Shown piece after piece: positions 34,434-42,157 of a stretch of DNA of 60,751 nt. The notes under the pieces are model-generated. The model saw only the letters and a list, made by a program, of their open reading frames with translations. It made no database searches and was not told the DNA's origin. Source of the DNA: Candidatus Sumerlaeota bacterium (GTDB taxonomy: Bacteria > Sumerlaeota > Sumerlaeia > UBA8349); assembly GCA_016931035.1 (NCBI GenBank), contig JAFGFN010000103.1, forward strand, positions 1 to 60,751. The letters are read 5' to 3'. Within the stretch, counting starts at the first letter, position 1, and every line of letters begins with the position of its first letter. The position numbers were made by a program, and so were the translations under genes.

Positions 34434-36133
34434 TCGCCGGGTTTCCTTTCTGCGCGGACTCGGAACGACACGAATCGGGGATGCTGCCCGCGGTCGCCGA
34501 ACCACGTGATTCCCTCATGCACCATGTCGAGCCTCAGGACGTAGTCTCCCGGCTCGAGCGATGTGGGCAACGCGAGAGCGATCGCGACGCTTTCGCCGGG
34601 CGCAACGGAACGATCGACCGCCACGTGACCCATGTCCGACACAACGCGCCCGCCGGGATCGAGAACGTGATACCCCAGGCTGACCCAGTGGGCCGCATCT
34701 TCTCGCGGGGTCCGCCACGTCATCGTGCCCGAATTCCGTACCTCGACCCGCACGGACTCCGCCTCGCCGACGACGGCCTCGAGCGACTCGGGCGCCGCGA
34801 TCCATTCGCAACCGTACCGCGTGTTCTCGGCCGACGAGATGTAGTTGCACGTCGCGCGTTCGCAATCGGCCCGGTACCGGCGCGTGGCCAGGGACCGGCG
34901 CAGGGCGCGGTACTCGGGTCCGTTCCACGCCTCCATGAAGGATTGGGTCTTCAGATTCCCCATCGACGTGGAGAGGAAACAACACGGCACGATCGAGCCG
35001 TCGGTTTTGACCGCGACATAGTTCCAGGGCGTGCCGCAGTGCTCCTTCGAGTAGGCGTTGGGGGCGACTTTGAGCTCGCCCCACCGAGAATTGAGGATCT
35101 TGCCGATCGCTTTCACGACCAAAAGCGCGCCGCCCAGAACGACGCTGCCGCCCGCGAGCGTCCGCGCCGCCCCATAGCGGAATCGAACAATTCCCCAAAG
35201 CCCTTTCGGCGCGGGAGACGCGCTCTCGTCCGAAATCTCGTCCGGCGCAAGCCCCGAGCCGCCCGTAGGCGGATCGGGCGCGATTTCGCGTCTCTCTTCG
35301 CCGTCGGGAAAAGGGATCGCGCCGAAGTTGGTCGAGACGCCCAGATCGACGGCGCGGCGATGGGCGAGGGCGAACATGCGGTTCGTCAACTCGGGAAAAC
35401 GATTCAGGGCCTGGGCCGCCATCGTCTCATCGTCCACCGTCATGTTGACGTAGTATTCGACGCCGTCGAATCCGTAGCGGTGCGCCATCTCGACGAACGA
35501 CGGCGCTTCCTCGATGTTCCGGCGCATCCCGACGACGCGAATTCGGACCTCGAGATGCCGCCCGCCGTGCGATTCCCACTCGCGCCGCTTGCGGCCGAGC
35601 GTCTCGAGATTCGCGCACAGGCGGTCGAAACTAGCGCCGCGTCGGATGTTCTCATACGTCTCACGCGTGGCGCCGTCGATCGAGACATAGAGGAACGAGA
35701 CGCCCGCTTCCAGAATGCCATCGATCCGTTCCTCATCGAGGAGGAGTCCGTGGGTGAAGAAACCCGCGCGCAGATGCGAGTGGCGGCGGACGATATCGAG
35801 CACCCGATCGAAATGGGGATAGAGCAGGGGTTCGCCGTAGAAACTCGCCCAGAACTCGCGCGCCCACGGGAGCGCCTCGCGATCGACCCGATCCAACACG
35901 TCGAGATCCAGGTCTTCGCCCTTGCCGAACAACTTTTGCCGCGAGCACTGGACGCAGCGCAGGTTGCACCGCGACGTGCTTTCCACCTGGACGACCGAGG
36001 GGCGCGAGCGCAGCCGCTCGCGTCCAAAGAACGTTTCGAGAGCGTTGACGAAGCAGTTCCACTGCCAACGTCGCCACAGGGTCAGCATACCTAGGAGCGC
36101 TCCTCTAAGAACCGGCATTCTTCGGACCGGCAT
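34430..36133 (-). CDS. Radical SAM/SPASM protein with C-terminal Ig-like domain
   Basis: A 567-residue protein. The [4Fe-4S] motif is C56-x3-C60-x2-C63 (CNLRCVQC); FYGEPLLYP and SIDGATRETYENIRRG complete a radical SAM core to about 300. A SPASM-like auxiliary cluster region has C366, C384, C385, C424 and C429. Residues 450-567 form a beta-sandwich-like domain (VRNSGTMTW, WVSLGYHVLD, LRLDMVHEGITWF) of a type I associate with surface-glycan enzymes. It is translationally coupled to the GT-C gene and divergent from the MFS-HEAT gene. Confidence 0.82.
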   Translation of the reverse strand: MPVRRMPVLRGALLGMLTLWRRWQWNCFVNALETFFGRERLRSRPSVVQVESTSRCNLRCVQCSRQKLFGKGEDLDLDVLDRVDREALPWAREFWASFYGEPLLYPHFDRVLDIVRRHSHLRAGFFTHGLLLDEERIDGILEAGVSFLYVSIDGATRETYENIRRGASFDRLCANLETLGRKRREWESHGGRHLEVRIRVVGMRRNIEEAPSFVEMAHRYGFDGVEYYVNMTVDDETMAAQALNRFPELTNRMFALAHRRAVDLGVSTNFGAIPFPDGEERREIAPDPPTGGSGLAPDEISDESASPAPKGLWGIVRFRYGAARTLAGGSVVLGGALLVVKAIGKILNSRWGELKVAPNAYSKEHCGTPWNYVAVKTDGSIVPCCFLSTSMGNLKTQSFMEAWNGPEYRALRRSLATRRYRADCERATCNYISSAENTRYGCEWIAAPESLEAVVGEAESVRVEVRNSGTMTWRTPREDAAHWVSLGYHVLDPGGRVVSDMGHVAVDRSVAPGESVAIALALPTSLEPGDYVLRLDMVHEGITWFGDRGQHPRFVSFRVRAERKPGE

Positions 36134-36327
36134 TCACCCGGCGCATTTTATCAACCGCCGCCCCTTCTGTCGATGCGAACATTCCGCGGTATTCGATTGC
36201 GGAAAGCCTCCGTCCGGGATAAATTCGCTGATTCGTGTCGGCCCGACCGCCGACGGAGGGGAGGGTTCTCCCTCTCACCCGGCGGGAACCGGTCGGGTCA
36301 TGGGCGGTTCTGGACGACCCAGTCAAG

Positions 36328-36525
36328 ATGAGCGAAACCCCGGAAAGCCGCTACCCCCTCTCCCCCGAAAAGCTGAGACGCCCGTGGCGGTTCGTCATGA
36401 TCGCGGGCGGCATGGCGGCCTTCTACGAGCTGACCCTCACAGGCGCGCCTCGAACGAAGTTCCTTTTGGCCGATGAGATACAGAGTCTTTTTGCTCGCGA
36501 AAGGTCGACCCAGAGCTCCGTATAA
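36328..36525 (+). pseudogene. Truncated 5' fragment of an MFS-HEAT paralogue
   Basis: A 66-codon frame (from MSETPESRY) contains RPWRFVMIAGGMAAFYELTL and GAPRTKFLLADEIQ. This lines up with the start of the next gene (KSWRYVMSAAALGAVYFEIC, GAPRTKFLLQIGAR), including identical GAPRTKFLL. The frame then stops after FARERSTQSSV. It looks like the remnant of a tandem duplication whose first copy was deleted. Confidence 0.7.
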
Positions 36526-36570
36526 TCTCCGCGGGACTCGCGTGCGGAGCGCGTTCTCCGGATTCGCCCC

Positions 36571-38451
36571 ATGACCTCTTCGTCGCACACCTCTCTCACG
36601 ATTCCCCGCGAACAAGCCCGCAAGTCGTGGCGCTACGTCATGTCGGCCGCCGCTCTGGGTGCGGTTTATTTCGAAATATGCCACATGGGCGCGCCTCGAA
36701 CCAAGTTCCTGCTTCAAATCGGCGCCCGACCGGTCGATTTCCAGATCATCTCCGCCTTCATCTCCCTCTCGCTGGCGTTCCAGATCGTCGGAGGAGTCGT
36801 TACGAATCGTCTGGCGCGGCGCAAGGTCGTGTGGATGACGCTGGCCGTTTCCCATCGCTTGATGGTTCTGGGAGTGCTGGCCGCGCCTCTCGTTTTCGTC
36901 GACAACCCGCGGATGCGCGTGGGGTGGGTTGTCGTCGTTCTGTTCGTGAACCACACGCTGATGAATCTGGGATCTCCGATGTGGGCGTCGTGGATGGCCG
37001 ACATCGTGCCGCGCGACGCCGCCAACCGCTATTGGGCGGGACATCAACGTTTCGGCACGACGTCGCGACTCCTGGCCATCCCGATCATCGCGCTGATCTA
37101 CCGGCATTTCGAGACAGGCGGCCATCCGGTCGCCGGATTCGTGGTCCTGGCCCTGGTCGGTATCGTTCTCGGGGTGATCGATATCTCCCTTTTCTCCCGG
37201 GTTCCCGAACCGCCGGTCGAACGGCTCGACCAGACGCCGCTGACCACGATTCTGACCCAGCCTCTGCGAGACCCCGAGTACCGGTCGTTTCTTATCTTCC
37301 GCGCGTACTGGCAATTCTCGGTGGCGATGGCCGCGCCGCTCTTCATGCCTTTCGTCATCAGTCACCTCGGGATCGACGCCTGGAAAACCCAGATTCTCTG
37401 GATGGCCGGGCCCTTGGGCGCCGTTCTCGCCTTCCGATTCTGGGGCATGCTGTGCGACACTTACGGCAACCGCCCGATTCTTCTCCTGACGCTGTCGGGC
37501 AAGGCGATGATTCCCTTCGCCTTCATGATCGCGCCGCGCGACCCGATGCGCGGCGTCCCGCTGCTGGCGGTCTGCATGTTCCTGGACGGGATGCTCAACG
37601 CGGGCCTCATGGTGTCGATGCAGGTGATCGTTCTCAAGCTCACCCCGCGCCGCAATCGCTCGATGTATATCGCGGCGACCAACTTCCTGGCCGACGGCAT
37701 TTTCGGAGCCACGGCCTCCTTCCTGGCCTGTTACGTCTTGCTGGCCGTCGGAGCGAAGACGTTCGCGATATGGGGCCACGAGATGACCGGATACCACGTC
37801 TGCTTCGCGATCAGCGTCTTGATGCGATACGGGGCCGTGTTCCTGGCCGCGCGGTTCCGCGAAGCGCAGTCGATCCCGGTCAAGACCGTCCTCAGTCACC
37901 TGCGCAAAGCCAATCCACTGCGAGTTGTGCGCTGGCTCTATCGCCTGCAAGAATCCACGGACGACTCGATGCGGGGCCTGGCGGCGCGGCGACTGGGCGG
38001 GATTCGGAGTCCTCTGGCCATCCGCGGCCTCATCCAGGCGCTCGAGGATCCGAGCCGCGCCGTTCGTCATGAAGCGGCGACCGCCCTAGGCCGAATCGGC
38101 ATGGCCGAGGCCGCCGAACCCTTGGCGCGCGCGCTCTTCGATCCCGACTCGGGCATCCACTCGCCCGCCGCCGAGGCGCTCGGAGCCATCGGCGGGCCCG
38201 ACTCGCTTCAGGCCCTGCTCAAGAACCTCACCCATCTCAAACCCGAAGCCCTGGCCGAGACGATCGATTCGCTCGGCCGGATCGGCGACAGCGCCGCGAT
38301 TCTTCCCCTGATCTGTCTCTTCGATCAGGTCGAGGACGAGGATCTTCGCCGTCGCATCGCCGCCGCCCTAGGCAACCTGAGCGATACCGATTCGGTCGAA
38401 GAAATCAAAGTCCTCTTCCGCCGCAGCCGGCCTCTGCCGCATCGGATGTAA
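36571..38451 (+). CDS. MFS-type transporter fused to C-terminal HEAT repeats
   Basis: A 626-residue protein. About residues 20-440 form ten to twelve hydrophobic segments with a cytoplasmic-loop basic motif (TNRLARRKVVW) like MFS motif A. From about 465 to 620 there are four or five HEAT repeats, e.g. RGLIQALEDPSRAVRHEAAT with ALGRIG, and similar ALGAIGG, SLGRIGD and ALGNLSD units. HEAT modules mediate protein contacts, so the carrier may be docked to a partner. Substrate unknown. It diverges from the radical SAM/GT-C pair. Confidence 0.82.
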   Translation: MTSSSHTSLTIPREQARKSWRYVMSAAALGAVYFEICHMGAPRTKFLLQIGARPVDFQIISAFISLSLAFQIVGGVVTNRLARRKVVWMTLAVSHRLMVLGVLAAPLVFVDNPRMRVGWVVVVLFVNHTLMNLGSPMWASWMADIVPRDAANRYWAGHQRFGTTSRLLAIPIIALIYRHFETGGHPVAGFVVLALVGIVLGVIDISLFSRVPEPPVERLDQTPLTTILTQPLRDPEYRSFLIFRAYWQFSVAMAAPLFMPFVISHLGIDAWKTQILWMAGPLGAVLAFRFWGMLCDTYGNRPILLLTLSGKAMIPFAFMIAPRDPMRGVPLLAVCMFLDGMLNAGLMVSMQVIVLKLTPRRNRSMYIAATNFLADGIFGATASFLACYVLLAVGAKTFAIWGHEMTGYHVCFAISVLMRYGAVFLAARFREAQSIPVKTVLSHLRKANPLRVVRWLYRLQESTDDSMRGLAARRLGGIRSPLAIRGLIQALEDPSRAVRHEAATALGRIGMAEAAEPLARALFDPDSGIHSPAAEALGAIGGPDSLQALLKNLTHLKPEALAETIDSLGRIGDSAAILPLICLFDQVEDEDLRRRIAAALGNLSDTDSVEEIKVLFRRSRPLPHRM

Positions 38452-38633
38452 CCCGCATCTCTCACGGTGACGCCGCGATGAGTTGTCCAAATCTTGACGA
38501 TTCAGACTCGGGCACTTAGCCGCTTTTTCCTTGAACTCCGGCGGGTGAATTGCGATGCTGAGGCTAGGTTCGCCCCCGACGGCTTGTCCAGCGGGGCGTT
38601 TCCGAGTTCTCTCGACCGCCAAGGAGGGGAACG

Positions 38634-39245
38634 ATGCGAAAACACTTCCTCCTGCTCATTGCTCTCGTGCTCGCCGTGTTGCCGACCGCTCCTGTCGCCT
38701 CCGCCCAGGACTTCTCTCTCAGCGAGGACGACGCGAAGACCCTCACGCCCGAGGCCGCCACGGTTTACCGGGACGGCATGAGTCGACTCGATCACGTGGA
38801 CTACGCCGAGGCGCTGAAATGCTTCCGGAAGGCCGCGGAGATCGATACGGCGAACGCCCCCATCCGGTTCCTCATCGCGAAGCTGGCCACGGCGGAAGCT
38901 CGAAAAGAGACGGGCCGGGGCGCCGACGAGCTACTCGGAATGGCCGAAGGCGCTTACCGACAAGTCATGGCTCTCCAAGGTCAGGGCGCATCGCTCGCCG
39001 ACGTCCAACGCGCCCAGAAGAGTCTCGATGCGGTCCAGAGCTCCCGATCCGCTCTCGCCGGTCGCGATGCCCGCATGGAGAACATAGGCAACATCATCAT
39101 CCAGCAACGCGCCAAGGAGCTGTTCATCGGCGACGAGAAGCGCCGGCAGAAAGAGGCGGAGAAGAGAGCCCAGGAGGCCGCCCTGAGGGCCGCTCGGGCC
39201 GGCGGCGCTCAGGCGCAAGGCGGCGGCGAGGGCGGCGAACAATAG
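38634..39245 (+). CDS. Exported TPR-like protein with charged C-terminus
   Basis: A 203-residue protein with a signal peptide (MRKHFLLLIALVLAVLPTAP, cleavage likely after ASA). A TPR-like pair of helices follows (YRDGMSRLDHVDYAEALKCF, RKAAEID), then a long helical region and a Glu/Lys/Ala-rich C-terminus ending in Gly/Gln. It resembles periplasmic helper proteins but has no specific match I recognise. GGAGGGG precedes the ATG. Confidence 0.7.
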   Translation: MRKHFLLLIALVLAVLPTAPVASAQDFSLSEDDAKTLTPEAATVYRDGMSRLDHVDYAEALKCFRKAAEIDTANAPIRFLIAKLATAEARKETGRGADELLGMAEGAYRQVMALQGQGASLADVQRAQKSLDAVQSSRSALAGRDARMENIGNIIIQQRAKELFIGDEKRRQKEAEKRAQEAALRAARAGGAQAQGGGEGGEQ

Positions 39246-39369
39246 CCCGGACTCGCTTTTCGGCGCGATACGCCTCTTCGTCCCGTCGGATGGATTTCCC
39301 GGTTTCGATAACGCATCGGGTCCGCGTCTTTGTCCCGGCCAACGCTCTCTTCTCTCGCCGCTCGCCCAG

Positions 39370-40680
39370 ATGTCTTCTCCTCAACCCTCCACTACGTCCC
39401 GTCTCTACGCGGCGGCTCTTCGGGAAAAGGGCTGGACGCCCGATCCCGCCGGTCCCGAACTCCTGGAATTCGATCTGCCGAACCGGCCGGCGGCGCTCAC
39501 CGCGACCCTGACGCGAAAAGCAGACGAACGACTCGCCCTAGTCGACGCCGCGGGCCCCGGCCACACGCCCGCCCCAGGCGAGTCTCCTTCCGCCTTGTTC
39601 GAGCGCTACCTCGATCTCTCGCGCCTCGAGCGTTTCGCTCTCTGGGCGCTCGCCGGAAAATGCGACCTTCTTCTGTGCCTGACTCGCGACGGCGCGACGC
39701 TCCTCGACGCGGATCGCGAGATCGCCCTCGGACGTTCGCAGGCGGCGGCCTCGCCCGACGAGGCGAGCGCCAGTCTGCAAGTCCTCGAGACCGATCCGTC
39801 CCAGCGTCCCGCCGCCGACCTCGAACGGCTGGGCGACGATCTGCTGCATTGGTTCAATCTCGCTTGCGGGACCCTGGGACCCGTTCTCAAGTGGGCGCGG
39901 CCCGACGTCGAGCGGCTCGTGCGCCAGATTCTCCTCGGAGTCAAGACCCTTGTCCGGACTCGCCCCAAACGTTTCGCGGCGAATCTCTCGCGAATCGGAA
40001 TCGAACTCGCGCGTCAGGCCGGGTCGACCCGCGTCGCGTGGCGAGTTCCCTCGACGGCGGACTTCCTGAACGAGGTTCTGTCCTGCGCGGCCGAATTCGC
40101 ACCGCAAGGCGCGGGCGCGTTCGGCGATCTCGAACGCCGAGCGCTCATGCGTCAGGCCGGTGATCCGGGCGACCCGGTGGCCCGAGTCCTGCGCGAGACG
40201 CTCCAGATCGCGGCCGTCAAGCTCCGCGCGGCGCTTCAGATCCGGATTCTCCCCAACACCGAGCAGGAACACGCCTCGTGGCGTCTCGCTTTGACCGAAC
40301 CACTGAGCGTCGCCGAGGAGATGCAATCCCAGGACCTCTACGTTTTCGAGCCGTTGCGGCTCGATCTCGCCCAGTGCGGCTTCGGCCGCCTGCTCGAAGC
40401 GATCGAGAAGCTCGCCGTATCCGCCCTCGCGCGCAACGGCGAGATCCGGCGCGCCGGCGGACACCAGCTCGATCTCGTCGAGAGCGATCCCGACGCGATC
40501 GGCGACCCCTTCAACTGGCTGTGCCGACACGCCCTGCGCGTACGCGTCGCCGATTCCTATCGCGACGCCGTCGGCTATCTCGTCGCATCGTTCGTTCTCG
40601 ATTTGCGCACCCGCGACGAATTCCGCGATTGCCGCCTCGCGCCGTTGGTTTCTCTTCCCGCCATCTTCGAACCGGCCTAG
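39370..40680 (+). CDS. Uncharacterised 436-residue protein
   Basis: I do not recognise a family. The protein is soluble-looking, Leu/Ala/Arg-rich and largely alpha-helical, with no signal peptide, no membrane segments and no catalytic motif. Regions rich in conserved-looking hydrophobics include LSRLERFALWALAGKCDLLL and LYVFEPLRLDLAQCGFGRLL. The start ATG at 39370 lacks a strong ribosome-binding site. It lies between the exported TPR-like protein and smpB. Codon use matches the neighbours, so it appears to be a genuine gene. Confidence 0.65.
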   Translation: MSSPQPSTTSRLYAAALREKGWTPDPAGPELLEFDLPNRPAALTATLTRKADERLALVDAAGPGHTPAPGESPSALFERYLDLSRLERFALWALAGKCDLLLCLTRDGATLLDADREIALGRSQAAASPDEASASLQVLETDPSQRPAADLERLGDDLLHWFNLACGTLGPVLKWARPDVERLVRQILLGVKTLVRTRPKRFAANLSRIGIELARQAGSTRVAWRVPSTADFLNEVLSCAAEFAPQGAGAFGDLERRALMRQAGDPGDPVARVLRETLQIAAVKLRAALQIRILPNTEQEHASWRLALTEPLSVAEEMQSQDLYVFEPLRLDLAQCGFGRLLEAIEKLAVSALARNGEIRRAGGHQLDLVESDPDAIGDPFNWLCRHALRVRVADSYRDAVGYLVASFVLDLRTRDEFRDCRLAPLVSLPAIFEPA

Positions 40681-40811
40681 CCGGACCGTTTTTTCAATCG
40701 TATCGCCCCTCGATCCCTCGAATCTCTCTTTGCGCGAAGCGTTCGCATCGGGTAATCTTCGTCGATGGACGGGTCATCCGAGAAGCGGAGAATGACTCGA
40801 TGAGGGCTCAA

Positions 40812-41306
40812 ATGAGCGCGAAGAAGGACGAATCCCCCGGCGTGCGGATGGTGGCCCAGAACCGCAAGGCGCGCCACCGCTACCACATCGAACAGACGTG
40901 GGAGGCGGGCATCGCCTTGCGCGGAACCGAGGTCAAGAGTTTGCGCGCGGGTCAAGCCAGCCTCAGCGAGAGCTATGCCGAGATTCACGCCGGCGAGGTC
41001 TATATCAACAACTTCCATATCCCGCCCTACGAACAAGGCAATCGCTTCAACGTCGACGCGACGCGCCAACGCAAACTCCTCTTGCACAAACGCGAGATCA
41101 AGAAGCTCGTCGGCGCCGTGACCCAGAAGGGCTACACGCTCGTGCCTCTGCGCGTCTACTTCCGCGGCCAGCGCGCCAAGGTCGAGATCGCCCTGGCCCG
41201 CGGCAAGAAAGAATACGACAAGCGTCAGGATATCAAGGAACGCGAATCTCGGCGCGAGATGGATCGCGCGCGTAAATCTCTGAAGGTTCGCAAGTCTGAG
41301 GGTTGA
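40812..41306 (+). CDS. smpB: SsrA-binding protein SmpB
   Basis: A 164-residue tmRNA partner for rescue of stalled ribosomes. Motifs: VAQNRKARHRYHIEQTWEAG (start of the OB-fold), LRGTEVKSLRAGQASLSESY, IPPYEQGNRFN and the basic tail KKEYDKRQDIKERESRREMD. I use the ATG at 40812 (GAGGG 5 nt upstream); ATG 40800 is also possible. No tmRNA gene is in the window. A 9-residue tail ending RKSEG runs into a repeat. Confidence 0.95.
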   Translation: MSAKKDESPGVRMVAQNRKARHRYHIEQTWEAGIALRGTEVKSLRAGQASLSESYAEIHAGEVYINNFHIPPYEQGNRFNVDATRQRKLLLHKREIKKLVGAVTQKGYTLVPLRVYFRGQRAKVEIALARGKKEYDKRQDIKERESRREMDRARKSLKVRKSEG

Positions 41307-41400
41307 AGGGTTCGCAGGTTCAAAAGTTGAAGGTTCGGGATCTGGAGATGTCCACTCCGTCCATGCCGTCCACCCAGTCCACACCGTCCACTCCGCCTCG
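41287..41400 (+). repeat. Short direct repeats across the smpB-plsC junction
   Basis: Units GGTTCGCAAGT/GGTTCGCAGGTTC and AGGGTTGAAGG/AAAGTTGAAGG are followed by irregular GTCCAC(TCC/ACC)-type units (GTCCACTCCGTCCATGCC, GTCCACACCGTCCACTCC). They encode the Ser/Thr/Pro-rich N-terminus of PlsC (MSTPSMPSTQSTPSTPP), so either the repeat invaded the gene start or translation begins further in. Confidence 0.65.
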
Positions 41401-42052
41401 AAGCGAAACGTCGTTTCTCTACCGTTTCTTCCGCTTTTTCTTCCGCGTCTCGTTGAGGGTCTATTGCCGCCAGGAGGCCTACGGCGCCGAAAACGTCCCA
41501 AGCGAGGGCGGCTTCATGTTGGTGAGCAACCACGCCAGCTACCTCGACCCCCCCCTGATCGGATGCCGCGCGAGACGCGGCCTCTACTACATGGCGAAGC
41601 GCGAGCTCTTCCGCATCCCGGTCTTCGGTCGGCTCATCCGCAACGTCAACGCCGTCCCGGTCGACCGCGGACAAGTGCGGCGCGGCTCGATGCGCGAGTA
41701 CGTCGGCCTCATGCGCGACGGCCACGTCCTGGTGGTCTTTCCCGAGGGCACGCGCTCGCACGACGGACGGCTCCGCGCGTTCAAACCCGGCGTGGCCATG
41801 ATCGCCGCGCAGGCCCGGGTTCCCTGCATCCCCGCCTACATCCAGGGCTCCTTCGACTCCTGGCCCCGGCACCGACGGTTTCCGCGCCCGGCCAAGATCC
41901 GCGTCTTCTACGGCGCGCCGTTCGACCTCCCCGAACGCGCCGAAGGCATGGCGACTCGCGACTACTACGAGATCTGCGCCCAGGAAATGCACCGCCGCGT
42001 CGATGCATTGCGCGTCCAAGCCGAGGAGGTCGAAGAGACTTCTCCCCGGTAG
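41348..42052 (+). CDS. plsC: 1-acylglycerol-3-phosphate O-acyltransferase (PlsC family)
   Basis: A 234-residue acyltransferase with the NHxxxxD box (NHASYLD), the acyl-binding MAKRELFRIPVFGRLIR, FPEGTRSHDGRLRAFKPGVA and the final PAYIQG. It acylates lysophosphatidic acid to phosphatidic acid in membrane-lipid synthesis. The N-terminal 18 residues come from a GTCCAC-type repeat; an upstream TTG (41303) is unlikely. The membrane-associated Phe/Arg-rich segment FLYRFFRFFFRVSLRVY follows. Confidence 0.9.
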   Translation: MSTPSMPSTQSTPSTPPRSETSFLYRFFRFFFRVSLRVYCRQEAYGAENVPSEGGFMLVSNHASYLDPPLIGCRARRGLYYMAKRELFRIPVFGRLIRNVNAVPVDRGQVRRGSMREYVGLMRDGHVLVVFPEGTRSHDGRLRAFKPGVAMIAAQARVPCIPAYIQGSFDSWPRHRRFPRPAKIRVFYGAPFDLPERAEGMATRDYYEICAQEMHRRVDALRVQAEEVEETSPR

Positions 42053-42157
42053 AGTCCTTGCAATGGGTTTGTCTCGATTGATATGATCGCCCAACCCCTG
42101 CCGCCGTCCGCGACTCGGCGAGGGTCCACACTCGGGTTCGTCATAAGGAGACGTCGT

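Noticed and set aside
41340..41400. Possible CRISPR-like repeat
   Set aside because: Units are short and irregular with no spacers and no cas genes nearby.
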